DNA of 64,000 bases from Alloalcanivorax xenomutans (GTDB lineage Bacteria > Pseudomonadota > Gammaproteobacteria > Pseudomonadales > Alcanivoracaceae), in contig NZ_OBMO01000002.1 in the NCBI RefSeq assembly GCF_900217905.1, forward strand, positions 124,922-188,921, given 5' to 3'. Shown here in pieces: positions 1-8,257 of the stretch (within the stretch, counting starts at the first letter, position 1; every line of letters starts with the position of its first letter). Both the position numbers and the translations under genes were made by a program. Under the pieces are notes generated by a model. The model ran no database searches. It had not been told where the DNA came from and was given only the letters and a program-made list of their open reading frames with translations.

Positions 1-19
1 TCTGACCTGCCCCCAGTCT

Positions 20-862
20 TTAATCCAACTGCTCCCTAGTAATGTCCGTTACTTTTGAATCAGTTTTTCCAAGTCGGAGAGCGGAGGCAAACTCCAGGGG
101 TGTCTGATACCCCAAGGATGAATGCGGTCGCCGCTCATTGTAGTCCAAGCGCCAGTTGCTGATCTTTTCGCGGGCATGAGCAAGATCCCGGAACCAATGT
201 TCATTCAGACACTCATCCCGGAATTTTCCGTTAAAGCTCTCGACGTAACCATTCTGCATCGGCTTTCCAGGCTGGATCAGCTTCAGCTCAACGCCATGAT
301 GGTAAGCCCATTGATCCAATGCTCTGCCAGTAAATTCCGGCCCCTGATCGGTTCTGACGGCCTTTGGATAGCCTCTGAAGGCCGCTATGCCATCCAGGGT
401 GCGGACCACCTGTTCGCCTGAGATTCCCATAGCAACGGGAATGTCGAGGCATTCCTTGGTGAAATCATCCACGATCGTCAGGCATTTGATCCTGCGCCCG
501 TTGGTCAAGGAATCCATGACGAAATCCATAGACCACGTATGATTCGGCGCATCGGGCAGAACCAAGGGCTGCCGTTCGACCATCACCCCTTTACGGCGCT
601 TGCGTTTGCGGACGGCCAAGCCTGCTTCCCAAAGTCGATAAACCTTTTTGTGATTCACCTCAGCACCCTCACGACGCAGCAACTGATGAACACGCCGGTA
701 CCCGAACCGGCGACGTTCGAACGCAATGGCTTTGATGCGCTCTGTCAGTTCACGCTCCTCGGGAGAACGCTGAGACTGATACCGCATCGTTGCGCGGGAT
801 AACCCGACGAGTGAACAGGCTTTGCGCTCGGATATCGTCGTCTCCGACAGCATGGTACGCAC
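20..862 (-). CDS. IS3-family transposase OrfB (DDE integrase), copy 1
   Basis: This is the catalytic half of the transposase. It acts on the element ends as an OrfAB fusion made by -1 ribosomal frameshifting. The N-terminal ~90 residues are the HTH_21-type region, followed by an rve integrase core. The DDE triad is visible as Asp113 (SMDFVMD), Asp172 (RTDQGPEF) and Glu208 (GYVESFNG), with the D-x35-E spacing typical of IS3. The open frame continues upstream without a stop into the end of orfA, where CGAAAG offers an A-AAG slippery site. The GTG at 862 is therefore probably not the main start. The sequence is the same as the second copy. Confidence 0.93.
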   Translation of the reverse strand: MRTMLSETTISERKACSLVGLSRATMRYQSQRSPEERELTERIKAIAFERRRFGYRRVHQLLRREGAEVNHKKVYRLWEAGLAVRKRKRRKGVMVERQPLVLPDAPNHTWSMDFVMDSLTNGRRIKCLTIVDDFTKECLDIPVAMGISGEQVVRTLDGIAAFRGYPKAVRTDQGPEFTGRALDQWAYHHGVELKLIQPGKPMQNGYVESFNGKFRDECLNEHWFRDLAHAREKISNWRLDYNERRPHSSLGYQTPLEFASALRLGKTDSKVTDITREQLD

Positions 863-885
863 AGCCTCGCGCTTGTTCCCGACGG

Positions 886-1155
886 TCAGTACTTTCGGTT
901 GAGAGCCGCCTTCAGAGCTTCTGTGTCCAGCATGGACTCGGCCAGCAGTTTCTTGAGCCGGGCGTTCTCTTCCTCCAGGGCCCTCAAACGACGGGCCTCA
1001 GAGACCTCCAAACCACCGTATTTCTTACGCCAGGTGTAGAAGGTTGCGTCCGAGATGTTGTACTTGCGACACAGCTCTTTGACCGGCAGGCCAGCCTCGG
1101 CTTCCTTCAGAATGGGAATGATCTGTTCTTCGGTGAATCGCTTCTTCATGTTCAT
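886..1155 (-). CDS. IS3-family transposase OrfA (HTH), copy 1
   Basis: This 89-residue DNA-binding subunit recognises the element ends. A helix-turn-helix lies at about residues 8-45 ([14 protein letters not shown], then [20 protein letters not shown]). A leucine-zipper-like coiled coil ([15 protein letters not shown]) follows, as in the IS407 group. It ends ALNRKY-stop; the -1 frame at this point leads into OrfB, so a fusion transposase is expected. It starts at an ATG followed by an in-frame ATG two codons later, near the right end of the element. Confidence 0.92.
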   Translation of the reverse strand: MNMKKRFTEEQIIPILKEAEAGLPVKELCRKYNISDATFYTWRKKYGGLEVSEARRLRALEEENARLKKLLAESMLDTEALKAALNRKY

Positions 1156-1217
1156 CGTCCTCTCTGGTGATGAACATTACTAAGATCAGAATGGATTAGA
1201 AAGTTGGGGGCAGGTCA

Positions 1218-1535
1218 GCCAGCTCGAATATCCAATGAACGCGCCGGCGTTATACCCCTTTACTTGACTCCCTATGAGACTTGAAATAAAGCAGAAAAAT
1301 CAGCCGCTTACAAACCCCACCGCAGACAGTCTCTTGATATCTTGACCAACGCTTCCTCCCAAACGCAAAAAGGCCGCCGACGCTCCCGCGCCGACGGCCT
1401 TTAACTAAGCCCTTACTAGCAACCTAAATCAAATCACTCCCACTCGATTATATTCTGCATATTTTTTTATTTAAAAATCAATAAGATACAAAAATAAAGA
1501 TGTTCAATGCCATGAAAAATACCATTGGGAAATTT
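1218..1535. other. Non-coding stretch between IS copy 1 and the McrC gene, with one hairpin
   Basis: I see no gene in these 318 bases. The only clear structure is a GC-rich hairpin at 1367-1402. The 100 bases next to the McrC stop codon are strongly AT-rich and contain no obvious promoter for a plus-strand gene. Confidence 0.6.
1367..1402. terminator. Terminator-like hairpin downstream of the restriction operon
   Basis: The arms AAAAGGCCGCCGACGC and GCGCCGACGGCCTTT pair with two mismatches or wobbles around a short loop, with A and T runs at the ends. It lies about 135 bases past the McrC stop, so it could end the minus-strand operon. Its GC-rich composition differs from the cargo, so it may be carried-over chromosomal DNA. 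Confidence 0.5.
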
Positions 1536-2843
1536 TCAATAAATGAATGCATGAGATACGGCATCGGCTAAGAAACTCGAAAACCGCTTTAAAGCTCCTC
1601 GCGATGAAATGCCCCGAACCTCAATCTGCATCCCAACTATCTGAACAGCATCCACTTGAACCCTCTCAAAGATTGTACAAGCCCCTGTCTCCTGCAGGGC
1701 GCCTCGGGGCTGCGCGGGGTACGCAAGCACTACCTTAGTAGCAGCAGCGGCTTTCGCAAACGCCAATGCCTCATAGACATCGGACTCGGAGATACGGAGC
1801 CTTCCTTTCTCAACGTGCCCTTTATATTTAGCGTCTAAAAGTATCCGCGGTCTCAATCCATCGGATTCGATCACACAGTCGGGATAGACTGATACGGGAG
1901 TAACTGCCCCGGTACTAGGTCTAGTCTTCGTCCCTAGCAGAAAACCTTTTTGTGACATTACAACTGAGGCGCCAAAACCCAAACGCGCTGCGACCGTTAG
2001 CAAATCCTCCCACACTCGCCACGTTGTTACCAAATACCCTGGGGCATGAGCTCTACCTTGCTGATAGCTGAGCCCCAAACCATCCAGCACATCCAGTGAG
2101 AGGCTGTGTAAGGGTTGCCAAGCTTGGTGCCTCGATGGAATTGGTCTACGTCGGCTCGTCGCTCCCCGTTGAGGGGAAAGCTCCTCAATTAGTCGCACCA
2201 AAGAGCCAACTACTGTCGGATCACGCACCTCGGGCAATAGGGCCTTAGCGGCACCCATGATATCAGCATTCCAACTATTCCATCGATCGAAACGAATCAC
2301 CTCTTGCTCAAACCCTTCAGAGGAAGGAAGAACCAAATCCACCGGATCAGGATCGCCGTCAATATAGAAATCCACCTCTCTAACCCTGCGATAGCTGCGC
2401 AAAGGTCGTCGTTTTAGGTCTGCATACATCCCCGTGAGTGATCTAGCAACCAAAGTCGCAAGGTCGCGAGGTGTGCCACCCGATGCTAACAAGCGCTCCG
2501 ACGCTAGCAGACGCCCATGGCGTGAAAGGGTGGAAAGAAAGAAAAAATCTTCGCGCCATCGAGCATCGAGCTCATCCAACCCAAGAAACTTAGGTGCCAC
2601 CTCGAGTTCAAGAGAAGGTGCTAACCGAATAAGTCCCGCAAAATCAGTTGCTCTTGCCCCTTTTTCACTCACACTTATCGGGTTATATCCCAGCCCCAAG
2701 CTTAACGCTGCTCGATTCCCCGCATCCATCAGCATTGCTTTTGCTTCGGCACGACCAATGCCTATAGCCGCAGCTATTTTTTGTACGACCTCAACTGGCG
2801 AGCCGTACTCCACGAGAGATAGCCGCTTCCTAGCATACGCCAC
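1536..2843 (-). CDS. McrC-like restriction nuclease subunit
   Basis: At 435 residues this has the architecture of McrC, the PD-(D/E)XK endonuclease partner of McrB. In McrBC the motor ring translocates DNA and McrC cuts. The nuclease signature is in the C-terminal third: the Pro-Asp of VYPDCVIES near residue 320 and LLDAKYK near 335-341, which supply the metal-binding Asp and the catalytic Asp-x-Lys. The N-terminal half (GLIRLAPSLELEVAPKFL region) resembles the McrC part that contacts McrB. It is the last gene of the operon, 2 bp after the McrB-like gene, so the two are almost certainly co-produced. No truncation is seen. The family call is strong. Whether it needs methylated or unmethylated DNA cannot be read from the sequence. 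Confidence 0.88.
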   Translation of the reverse strand: MAYARKRLSLVEYGSPVEVVQKIAAAIGIGRAEAKAMLMDAGNRAALSLGLGYNPISVSEKGARATDFAGLIRLAPSLELEVAPKFLGLDELDARWREDFFFLSTLSRHGRLLASERLLASGGTPRDLATLVARSLTGMYADLKRRPLRSYRRVREVDFYIDGDPDPVDLVLPSSEGFEQEVIRFDRWNSWNADIMGAAKALLPEVRDPTVVGSLVRLIEELSPQRGATSRRRPIPSRHQAWQPLHSLSLDVLDGLGLSYQQGRAHAPGYLVTTWRVWEDLLTVAARLGFGASVVMSQKGFLLGTKTRPSTGAVTPVSVYPDCVIESDGLRPRILLDAKYKGHVEKGRLRISESDVYEALAFAKAAAATKVVLAYPAQPRGALQETGACTIFERVQVDAVQIVGMQIEVRGISSRGALKRFSSFLADAVSHAFIY

Positions 2844-2845
2844 GA

Positions 2846-3982
2846 CTACTCCTGCGCGAACGCACGTAAGGCCGAATAGATATCGGCCTCTGACAAATTG
2901 GAAGGGCCCTCGAGCATGAACCTCAGGTCATCAGCAAAGGTGGTTTCAGTGAGTCGGAATGGATTGAAAGATGGCCCATCCAAGGCATTCAATGCAGCTG
3001 CGATGCCTCTAATATCACCAAAGAAAACCTCCTCTACATGAGCTCTAACTTTTGACCAGCCAATGCAGAGGATACTAAGTACTTCATCTAAAGATAGCCC
3101 TTGAAGATCACCGTCTGACATTAAGACCCCGTGACCGATTTGGTACTCACCTCCCCGCCCTAGCGATATACGTTTGTTCACCGCTACCCAAGCACGTACT
3201 GATGCTTCCAATGCTTGATTAGCATGCTCAGGCTGGTCGGGAAGGTCATCCTCTGTATAGGCTGGTAACGCATAAAATGCCCGTAGCGCCGCCTCTTCAG
3301 GCTCAAGTCGTAGTGGTTCCCACCGCCGTAAAAAGGCCACATCTAACGGTTCTACAGAAGCATCAGCTTGATTCATTGCCGCTAAAATATACAAATCGGA
3401 CGGCAGCGCATACTCAACGATCTCACCTGTATCAGGATCGAGCAGTTCAAAGTATTGGGTTTCAGCTCTCGCGACACCATTGGGGTCAAGACGCTTGTCT
3501 GACTCTATAGCTACAATTGCACCACCAAAAGCTTGAACTGCAGGCCCCCGATTAATTTCATCTATTATCAAGAGTGCCGCGCCATTTGGTGATTTTGCAT
3601 GTTCGCTAGCCCTATAAAGAGTTCCCTTTACGATAGTAAAATCACCGTCACCCTCGGACTTATTAATTGCCGGAGTTATACCTGAAACAAAGTCACGATA
3701 TTTAGTATTCTGATGAAAGACTGTACGAAACACCTTTCTATCAATTCTTTTTGGTGCAGGAATATCGCTTGAATCCGTGCCAGACGAAGGTGGTATAGGT
3801 ATACCTCCGATAGGATTAAGCTTTGGCTTCCCATGTTTCATCGTGACTCCAAAACCTGTTTCGAATGCCAAAGCGACTTCAGCAAGTAGCTTAGACTTTC
3901 CTGTTCCTGGAGGCCCTGATATCAAAACGTTACGCGAACGCGCCAAGAGCTTCAATGCTTGCTTGCAGGCCTCACTTACCAT
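2846..3982 (-). CDS. McrB-like AAA+ motor of the restriction system
   Basis: This AAA+ NTPase probably forms the hexameric motor that drives the McrC nuclease. Visible motifs are Walker A GPPGTGKS (residues 23-30), Walker B LLIIDEINRG (137-146), MNQAD at 203-207 and paired arginines FLRRW at 218-221. In E. coli McrB the equivalent of MNQAD is MNTAD, linked to GTP use; here Thr is replaced by Gln, so nucleotide preference is open. The protein begins almost at Walker A. At 378 residues it lacks the N-terminal DNA-recognition domain of E. coli McrB, so recognition must come from another subunit, perhaps the preceding gene. It overlaps that gene by 11 bp. Confidence 0.88.
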   Translation of the reverse strand: MVSEACKQALKLLARSRNVLISGPPGTGKSKLLAEVALAFETGFGVTMKHGKPKLNPIGGIPIPPSSGTDSSDIPAPKRIDRKVFRTVFHQNTKYRDFVSGITPAINKSEGDGDFTIVKGTLYRASEHAKSPNGAALLIIDEINRGPAVQAFGGAIVAIESDKRLDPNGVARAETQYFELLDPDTGEIVEYALPSDLYILAAMNQADASVEPLDVAFLRRWEPLRLEPEEAALRAFYALPAYTEDDLPDQPEHANQALEASVRAWVAVNKRISLGRGGEYQIGHGVLMSDGDLQGLSLDEVLSILCIGWSKVRAHVEEVFFGDIRGIAAALNALDGPSFNPFRLTETTFADDLRFMLEGPSNLSEADIYSALRAFAQE

Positions 3983-4565
3983 TGCAATACCTATCTAGGC
4001 TGGAAAAGTCCCGATACCCAATCACAGCACGATTTGAAGGCCGACTCGCATCTATACAACCTAATATCTCATCGGCCACTACAGGGTCCCATACTCCTTT
4101 AGTACGCAAAGTCTTTTCCTCTGCATAATATGGCCACACTGTCCCATCATATAGCTGTATAAGAAGCAAGATGACACGATTACCTACCCCGCCTACAGGC
4201 AAGCGCTTCGTATCAAAACAACCGTACTCATGAACACGTGCTATGCGCCCTTCAGCAGGCCGGACATCAGTAGGTGGTTCAAAAAAGGACTCCTTCGATT
4301 CCTCATTCCCAACATCGTTTAGCCAAAAAAACCTGCCTTGAAACACGTCAATCTCGACAGTCGATCCTCGCTTTCGCTTTTGCTTAACGACGTTGGGGAA
4401 CATCATCTTAATAATGGGTAGAAGCTTGCTGTATGAGCCGAACCGGAAATCTCGAGCACCGCCCCCCGAATCCGAGTCATTGGATTGGGCTAATATTTTC
4501 CTTATATCGCCAGGCACGATTTCTTTATACAAAATTCGGGCTACATCCTTTGATCCATTAGCCAC
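3972..4565 (-). CDS. Uncharacterised protein of the methyltransferase/McrBC operon, possible recognition subunit
   Basis: I do not recognise this soluble protein of about 197 residues. It has no signal peptide or membrane segment. Its middle is aromatic and basic (ARDFRFGSYSKLLPIIKMMF, then KQKRKRGSTVEIDVF), followed by an acidic stretch and a C-terminal region with WPYYAEEK. I chose a GTG start at 4565 because a strong Shine-Dalgarno (AAAGGAGAG) precedes it. An ATG at 4595 would translate that ribosome site into the lysine-rich MKTKKKEREG and has no site of its own. It overlaps the end of the methyltransferase gene and the start of the McrB-like gene, so it is tightly coupled to both. Because the motor lacks a recognition domain, a DNA-reading role is a reasonable guess, not an observation. 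Confidence 0.6.
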   Translation of the reverse strand: MANGSKDVARILYKEIVPGDIRKILAQSNDSDSGGGARDFRFGSYSKLLPIIKMMFPNVVKQKRKRGSTVEIDVFQGRFFWLNDVGNEESKESFFEPPTDVRPAEGRIARVHEYGCFDTKRLPVGGVGNRVILLLIQLYDGTVWPYYAEEKTLRTKGVWDPVVADEILGCIDASRPSNRAVIGYRDFSSLDRYCNGK

Positions 4566-6786
4566 CCCTTCTCTCTCCTTTTTTTTGGTCTTCATTCATT
4601 CGCACGAGTTCAGACGGGACATAAGCTATTGCCCCTAAATTCTGAGCATCAACAACCCGCTGGCTCCATAACTTGGCGTCTTCGGCAGTTCGTTTTGCAA
4701 CAGTCGCCAGAACCGTATCACGAGTGATTGTCGACTTTGCTTCTGCCGGAAGCGGAGGCTGCCCGCGATCCAATATTGGAAAATCTTTCAATATCAGGTT
4801 CATATCCTGCAAGCTCAAGCCATAAGCTACTGCTATTTCAGCATCTATTTCAGCCCGAAGCTCAGCCACGCGCTTCCATACTTCATCTGAAGCCCCACTA
4901 AAATCGAGAGTTTGCAGCTCCCGCGAAGCATTTTCGAGCCTTTTCCATGGCAAACCACCTTTCGCAAGCTTCGGCATCGGGACGCTTTGAAGCAAAAAGT
5001 AATTCACTGTGGTAGTGAGAACTCGTCTGAGCATCCAGTCAAACACAAAGCTGTTCGCGATAGCCAACCATACATAAAGCCGATCTTCCGACGGATCTTC
5101 TGGAAATACAATAGTAGGAACCTTGTTCCCACAAACAACGCCTGGTGGTATTAATGCAGCCATGAGCGATCGCTCATTTGTCTGCCCAGCGATATCGCAA
5201 AAACCAACGCGCACTAGCCCCACTCGGTGCTGATTAGCTGAAGGTATATCGGCAGGAGATATCCAAAACTGAGGACGCAAGCGTGAGGCACCAATCGCGT
5301 AGGCTTCCCACTCGGCGCTCCGCCCGCTACCAGCCACATGACCTTTTACGCCAAAGCGGTGCGCTTGCACCATTCGCCCCTCCACAAGCGGGAGCGCCCC
5401 GTGTAAAGGACGGTCAGTAAACTTTGACCGTTCCTTTGTCATATCTACCTCTCGGCAAAACTTAGGTGCCCAACCATTACCTGGGCTCGTCCAAGAGATT
5501 CCCGCCTCCGTAATTTTGGTAAAAAGCCTCCATTCAGCTCCGCTACGAACCTCCGGAATACTCAAATCCTCTCGCGTAGCAGAGAGCGCAGCACGTCCAA
5601 TTGTTGCTGTCCCTGTAACCTCCACACCATTAGGTGTGCCTCGCTCATGTAGAAGCTGGATCGGATCACGCTTTCTCTTGTCGGTACCAGATTTAACTAA
5701 TGCTACAGCCAAGAATTTAAAGCGAGTATCTATCGCAAAGAATCGCGCCCTGTTATCGAGAATTGATATCGATATGCTTTGACAAGCATCAAATACTTTA
5801 CGACGTATTCCTTGAGTTCCTTGCGAACGAATCAACCCGCCGGGCACTAAGGCGGAAACTATTCCTTGATCTTTGCAAAGACTAAAAAACAAGTCAGTGA
5901 AGGCAATATACAAGTCTGGATCACCACTACCGAGGATAGGGTAACGCTCGAGTAACCGGAGAGAATAAGTAGCAACCTTTTCACGTTGCACCGAGAACTT
6001 GTCTTCGTCCATGCTCTCAATATTCGCTCCGTAGTGGCGTTTTTGGCCCGAAGACTTGAGAAACTCATGCCGAGAGATCTTTACTTTTTCCCAAGGCGGA
6101 TTTCCGATTACAGCGTCGAAACCACCTGGAGCCATAGACTCCCAAACTTCGGGCGGTGCCATCAAGCTATCGCCGCAGTACCAGTTGGACCGCATAGCCT
6201 TCAGAACAGACAGATCATCTGTAAAAACAGCGAGACTTAAAATGGCCCCACGCAACGAATTTTCAGATAAATCTGCTGCATATACGCAATTGGCCAACCA
6301 GTAAGCCGCTTTGGCTCGGTCCATACCACATACAGCATAGGTCAATGCTGCCAAGAGCATTCCCGCGCCACCCGCCGGGTCTATGACTTTGCTCTCATGT
6401 GTAAGCTTTGGGGCGGCTAGTTGAGCTAGTCTACTAGCTAGTCGGAAATCTGTATGGTATGCACCAGTTCTTTTCCGATCACCTTCATGCAACGACTCTC
6501 TTGCCAGCGCACTTAGTGCTAACGCTGGAGCGATAGGAGTACGTTCAATTGCGCTGACAACTCCAGCAGCCAAGCCCAACAGCTCACCTGTAGGGCATTG
6601 ATTTTTCACTCCAAAAACTTCTTGAAACTTCCCTAGGTCAAATCCACCAAATCGTGAAGCTACCGCTTCCAATATCTGAAGCCGCAACTCATATCCTGAA
6701 GCTCCTCGCTCATACCCCATCGCCTCCAAAAGAGGCTTCTCTACTGCCGCCAAATACTCCATTTCCAACGGTTTTGGTGAGCTCAT
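4558..6786 (-). CDS. N6-adenine DNA methyltransferase, Eco57I/TaqI-like, with C-terminal recognition region
   Basis: This 742-residue protein should transfer a methyl group from S-adenosylmethionine to adenine in a specific DNA sequence. A motif X-like GAYHTDFRLA lies at residues 108-117, motif I DPAGGAGML at 136-144 (a variant of DPxxGSG) and catalytic motif IV GNPPW at 228-232. This is the order found in gamma-class N6-adenine methylases. The last ~300 residues look like a target-recognition domain of the TaqI/Eco57I type. I see no PD-(D/E)XK nuclease motif, so it is probably not a self-contained type IIG enzyme. It overlaps the upstream methyltransferase gene by 4 bp (ATGA). Confidence 0.85.
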   Translation of the reverse strand: MSSPKPLEMEYLAAVEKPLLEAMGYERGASGYELRLQILEAVASRFGGFDLGKFQEVFGVKNQCPTGELLGLAAGVVSAIERTPIAPALALSALARESLHEGDRKRTGAYHTDFRLASRLAQLAAPKLTHESKVIDPAGGAGMLLAALTYAVCGMDRAKAAYWLANCVYAADLSENSLRGAILSLAVFTDDLSVLKAMRSNWYCGDSLMAPPEVWESMAPGGFDAVIGNPPWEKVKISRHEFLKSSGQKRHYGANIESMDEDKFSVQREKVATYSLRLLERYPILGSGDPDLYIAFTDLFFSLCKDQGIVSALVPGGLIRSQGTQGIRRKVFDACQSISISILDNRARFFAIDTRFKFLAVALVKSGTDKRKRDPIQLLHERGTPNGVEVTGTATIGRAALSATREDLSIPEVRSGAEWRLFTKITEAGISWTSPGNGWAPKFCREVDMTKERSKFTDRPLHGALPLVEGRMVQAHRFGVKGHVAGSGRSAEWEAYAIGASRLRPQFWISPADIPSANQHRVGLVRVGFCDIAGQTNERSLMAALIPPGVVCGNKVPTIVFPEDPSEDRLYVWLAIANSFVFDWMLRRVLTTTVNYFLLQSVPMPKLAKGGLPWKRLENASRELQTLDFSGASDEVWKRVAELRAEIDAEIAVAYGLSLQDMNLILKDFPILDRGQPPLPAEAKSTITRDTVLATVAKRTAEDAKLWSQRVVDAQNLGAIAYVPSELVRMNEDQKKGERRGG

Positions 6787-7874
6787 GCAAAACTTCCTAC
6801 TAAGCCATCAGCAGAAATACTTTTCTTCGGTCTGAAATCCGCTTCACGTTCTTTAACCCGTTCTACCACCACAAGAAACTCGCTGACTTCCGAAGCTGTT
6901 TCGCTTGCAACCTTATTAGGGCGGTATCTCCCGATACTACCTAACGGGTACATCGTCGACTTGCCTGCCTTAGAAAGTTCCACCTTCATATCAGGCATTG
7001 ATATATGTCCTTCACTACTATAGGAGAGAAGTATTTTTTCAGCCTTTAAGCTATTAACTAAATTTGAAAGCGCTTTTAAAGCTCTTGTTTTGTAGCAGAA
7101 GTCGGATGCGAGCTCTTTCCATGGCCTTAGACCCGCAACCCCTTCAACCTCGGGCCGATCACCTATCGCCAGAGTCTCTAGAATATGGTAATAGCTGGCG
7201 TACTGACGTTTAGTATAAGGCGGATCTAAGTACACAACGTCCTGCGATCTATTTGGAACGTCAAACACATCCCCAACTACGGCCTCAACACGCACCGTCT
7301 TTTCTTTGAGTTCGCGGCAACGAACCGCAATCTCCCCTTGCGACTGTGTGGTCCACTTGGAAAGAAAACAGCCGAAGGTCCCTGCTATATTAGCTACCCG
7401 ATTCAAAGCTCCAAAAAGGTCAGCAATCAACAGCCTCTCTTCTAATTCATCAATACTACCTGAATCCCTCCATTCAGCTATAAGGTCTCGCATAGCATCG
7501 ATACGCGCGGCATTTGTTTCTGTAAAATAACGTCTTTCTATACCACAAAAATCGTAAGACGCAGGGCTATATTCACGCCATATAAACCCTTTCTTCGGAG
7601 GCGCATTATTCAATCTATAAACCGCTGACTCATAACCACCTAGCCTTTTGAAGGCTGCTTGCTTTTTACTTATTAGTCGAGCACCGGCTGAAATCACAGC
7701 AGAATAAAGATTGTCATTAATTCTGACATTCCAGCCTAGCTTAGCAGCGGCCTCAGCCACTACTCCCGTGCCACAAAATGCATCCACAAAAAACGCCCCG
7801 TCTTTAGGTGGGGGCATATGATCTACAATCTGATCAATCAGCCGAGATTTTGATCCAAGGTATCGAAAGGTCAT
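6783..7874 (-). CDS. D12-class (Dam-like) DNA adenine methyltransferase
   Basis: This 363-residue alpha-class adenine methylase modifies N6 of adenine in DNA. Its N-terminus FRYLGSKSRLI (residues 3-13) is the characteristic MethyltransfD12 opening that binds S-adenosylmethionine, followed by FVDAFCGTG (29-37). The catalytic motif DPPY is at 217-220 (YLDPPYTKRQYASYY). It is larger than E. coli Dam, as in restriction-linked relatives. It is a second, unrelated adenine methylase in the same operon; two such enzymes often modify the two strands of an asymmetric site. It overlaps the upstream regulator gene by an ATGA and is preceded by the ribosome site GAGGGGAG. Confidence 0.87.
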   Translation of the reverse strand: MTFRYLGSKSRLIDQIVDHMPPPKDGAFFVDAFCGTGVVAEAAAKLGWNVRINDNLYSAVISAGARLISKKQAAFKRLGGYESAVYRLNNAPPKKGFIWREYSPASYDFCGIERRYFTETNAARIDAMRDLIAEWRDSGSIDELEERLLIADLFGALNRVANIAGTFGCFLSKWTTQSQGEIAVRCRELKEKTVRVEAVVGDVFDVPNRSQDVVYLDPPYTKRQYASYYHILETLAIGDRPEVEGVAGLRPWKELASDFCYKTRALKALSNLVNSLKAEKILLSYSSEGHISMPDMKVELSKAGKSTMYPLGSIGRYRPNKVASETASEVSEFLVVVERVKEREADFRPKKSISADGLVGSFA

Positions 7875-8104
7875 TTTACTCCCCTCACGTAAGACCTATG
7901 CTTCTCCTCACCCCAACTTCTCGCGACTGGAGTATTACTTTCATCAATTGCGATACCTTTTCGATCGCAATACTCGCTAAGCAACACTTCGAGCATGTTT
8001 ACCATGCTGCGCTGCTCGCTGCTCGCAACCTTTTTCAATGCCCATTTAAAGCTGGGGGAAACACGTAAATTCAATGTCTCACTCTTGATTTCAGAAAACT
8101 TCAT
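7871..8104 (-). CDS. Small ribbon-helix-helix-like protein, first gene of the restriction operon
   Basis: A 77-residue protein with a beta strand (ETLNLRVSPSF) followed by two helices (KWALKKVASSEQ and SMVNMLEVLLSEY), the layout of CopG/Arc-type DNA-binding proteins. As the promoter-proximal gene it is well placed as an autorepressor or timing regulator, a role often filled by a small controller protein in restriction systems. Two GCTAA(A)GT repeats lie about 35-50 bp upstream of its start. It shares an ATGA with the next gene. The fold assignment is from sequence pattern only; an antitoxin is an alternative, but no toxin gene is nearby. Confidence 0.6.
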   Translation of the reverse strand: MKFSEIKSETLNLRVSPSFKWALKKVASSEQRSMVNMLEVLLSEYCDRKGIAIDESNTPVARSWGEEKHRSYVRGVK

Positions 8105-8137
8105 AGAGAGCCCCGCAAGTGTCTGTGCAATTGCGTT

Positions 8138-8183
8138 ACTTTAGCAAACTTAGCTTTAAAACGCCATCCTGACGGGGCTTCAA
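8138..8183 (-). promoter_or_regulatory. Putative promoter and operator of the restriction operon
   Basis: On the minus strand, TTGAAG (8183-8178) and TTTAAA (8160-8155) are separated by 17 bp and could be -35 and -10 boxes. Directly downstream sit two direct repeats, GCTAAGT (8154-8148) and GCTAAAGT (8145-8138). They span the expected transcription start, an ideal place for repression by the ribbon-helix-helix protein. Confidence 0.45.
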
Positions 8184-8257
8184 CCTTTCGTTTCTAGCGT
8201 CTGTTCAGCCTCGCTTATTCACAAATTCTTCAACCTCCCCTGACCTGCCCCCAGTCT

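Larger units (their letters stand above)
3..1217 (-). mobile_element. IS3-family insertion sequence (IS407-type), copy 1, complete
   Basis: The ends are imperfect inverted repeats: both begin TGACCTGCCCCC reading inward and continue to a shared AATCC. Inside are two genes in the IS3 layout, orfA then orfB in the -1 frame. The orfA protein resembles the IS407-group helix-turn-helix subunit. IS407-group elements usually duplicate 4 bp of target. Both reading frames are open, so this copy could be active. Confidence 0.9.

Noticed and set aside
4558-6786. Large methyltransferase considered as a self-contained type IIG restriction enzyme
   Set aside because: No PD-(D/E)XK motif was seen in its N-terminal region, and a separate nuclease is present in the operon.
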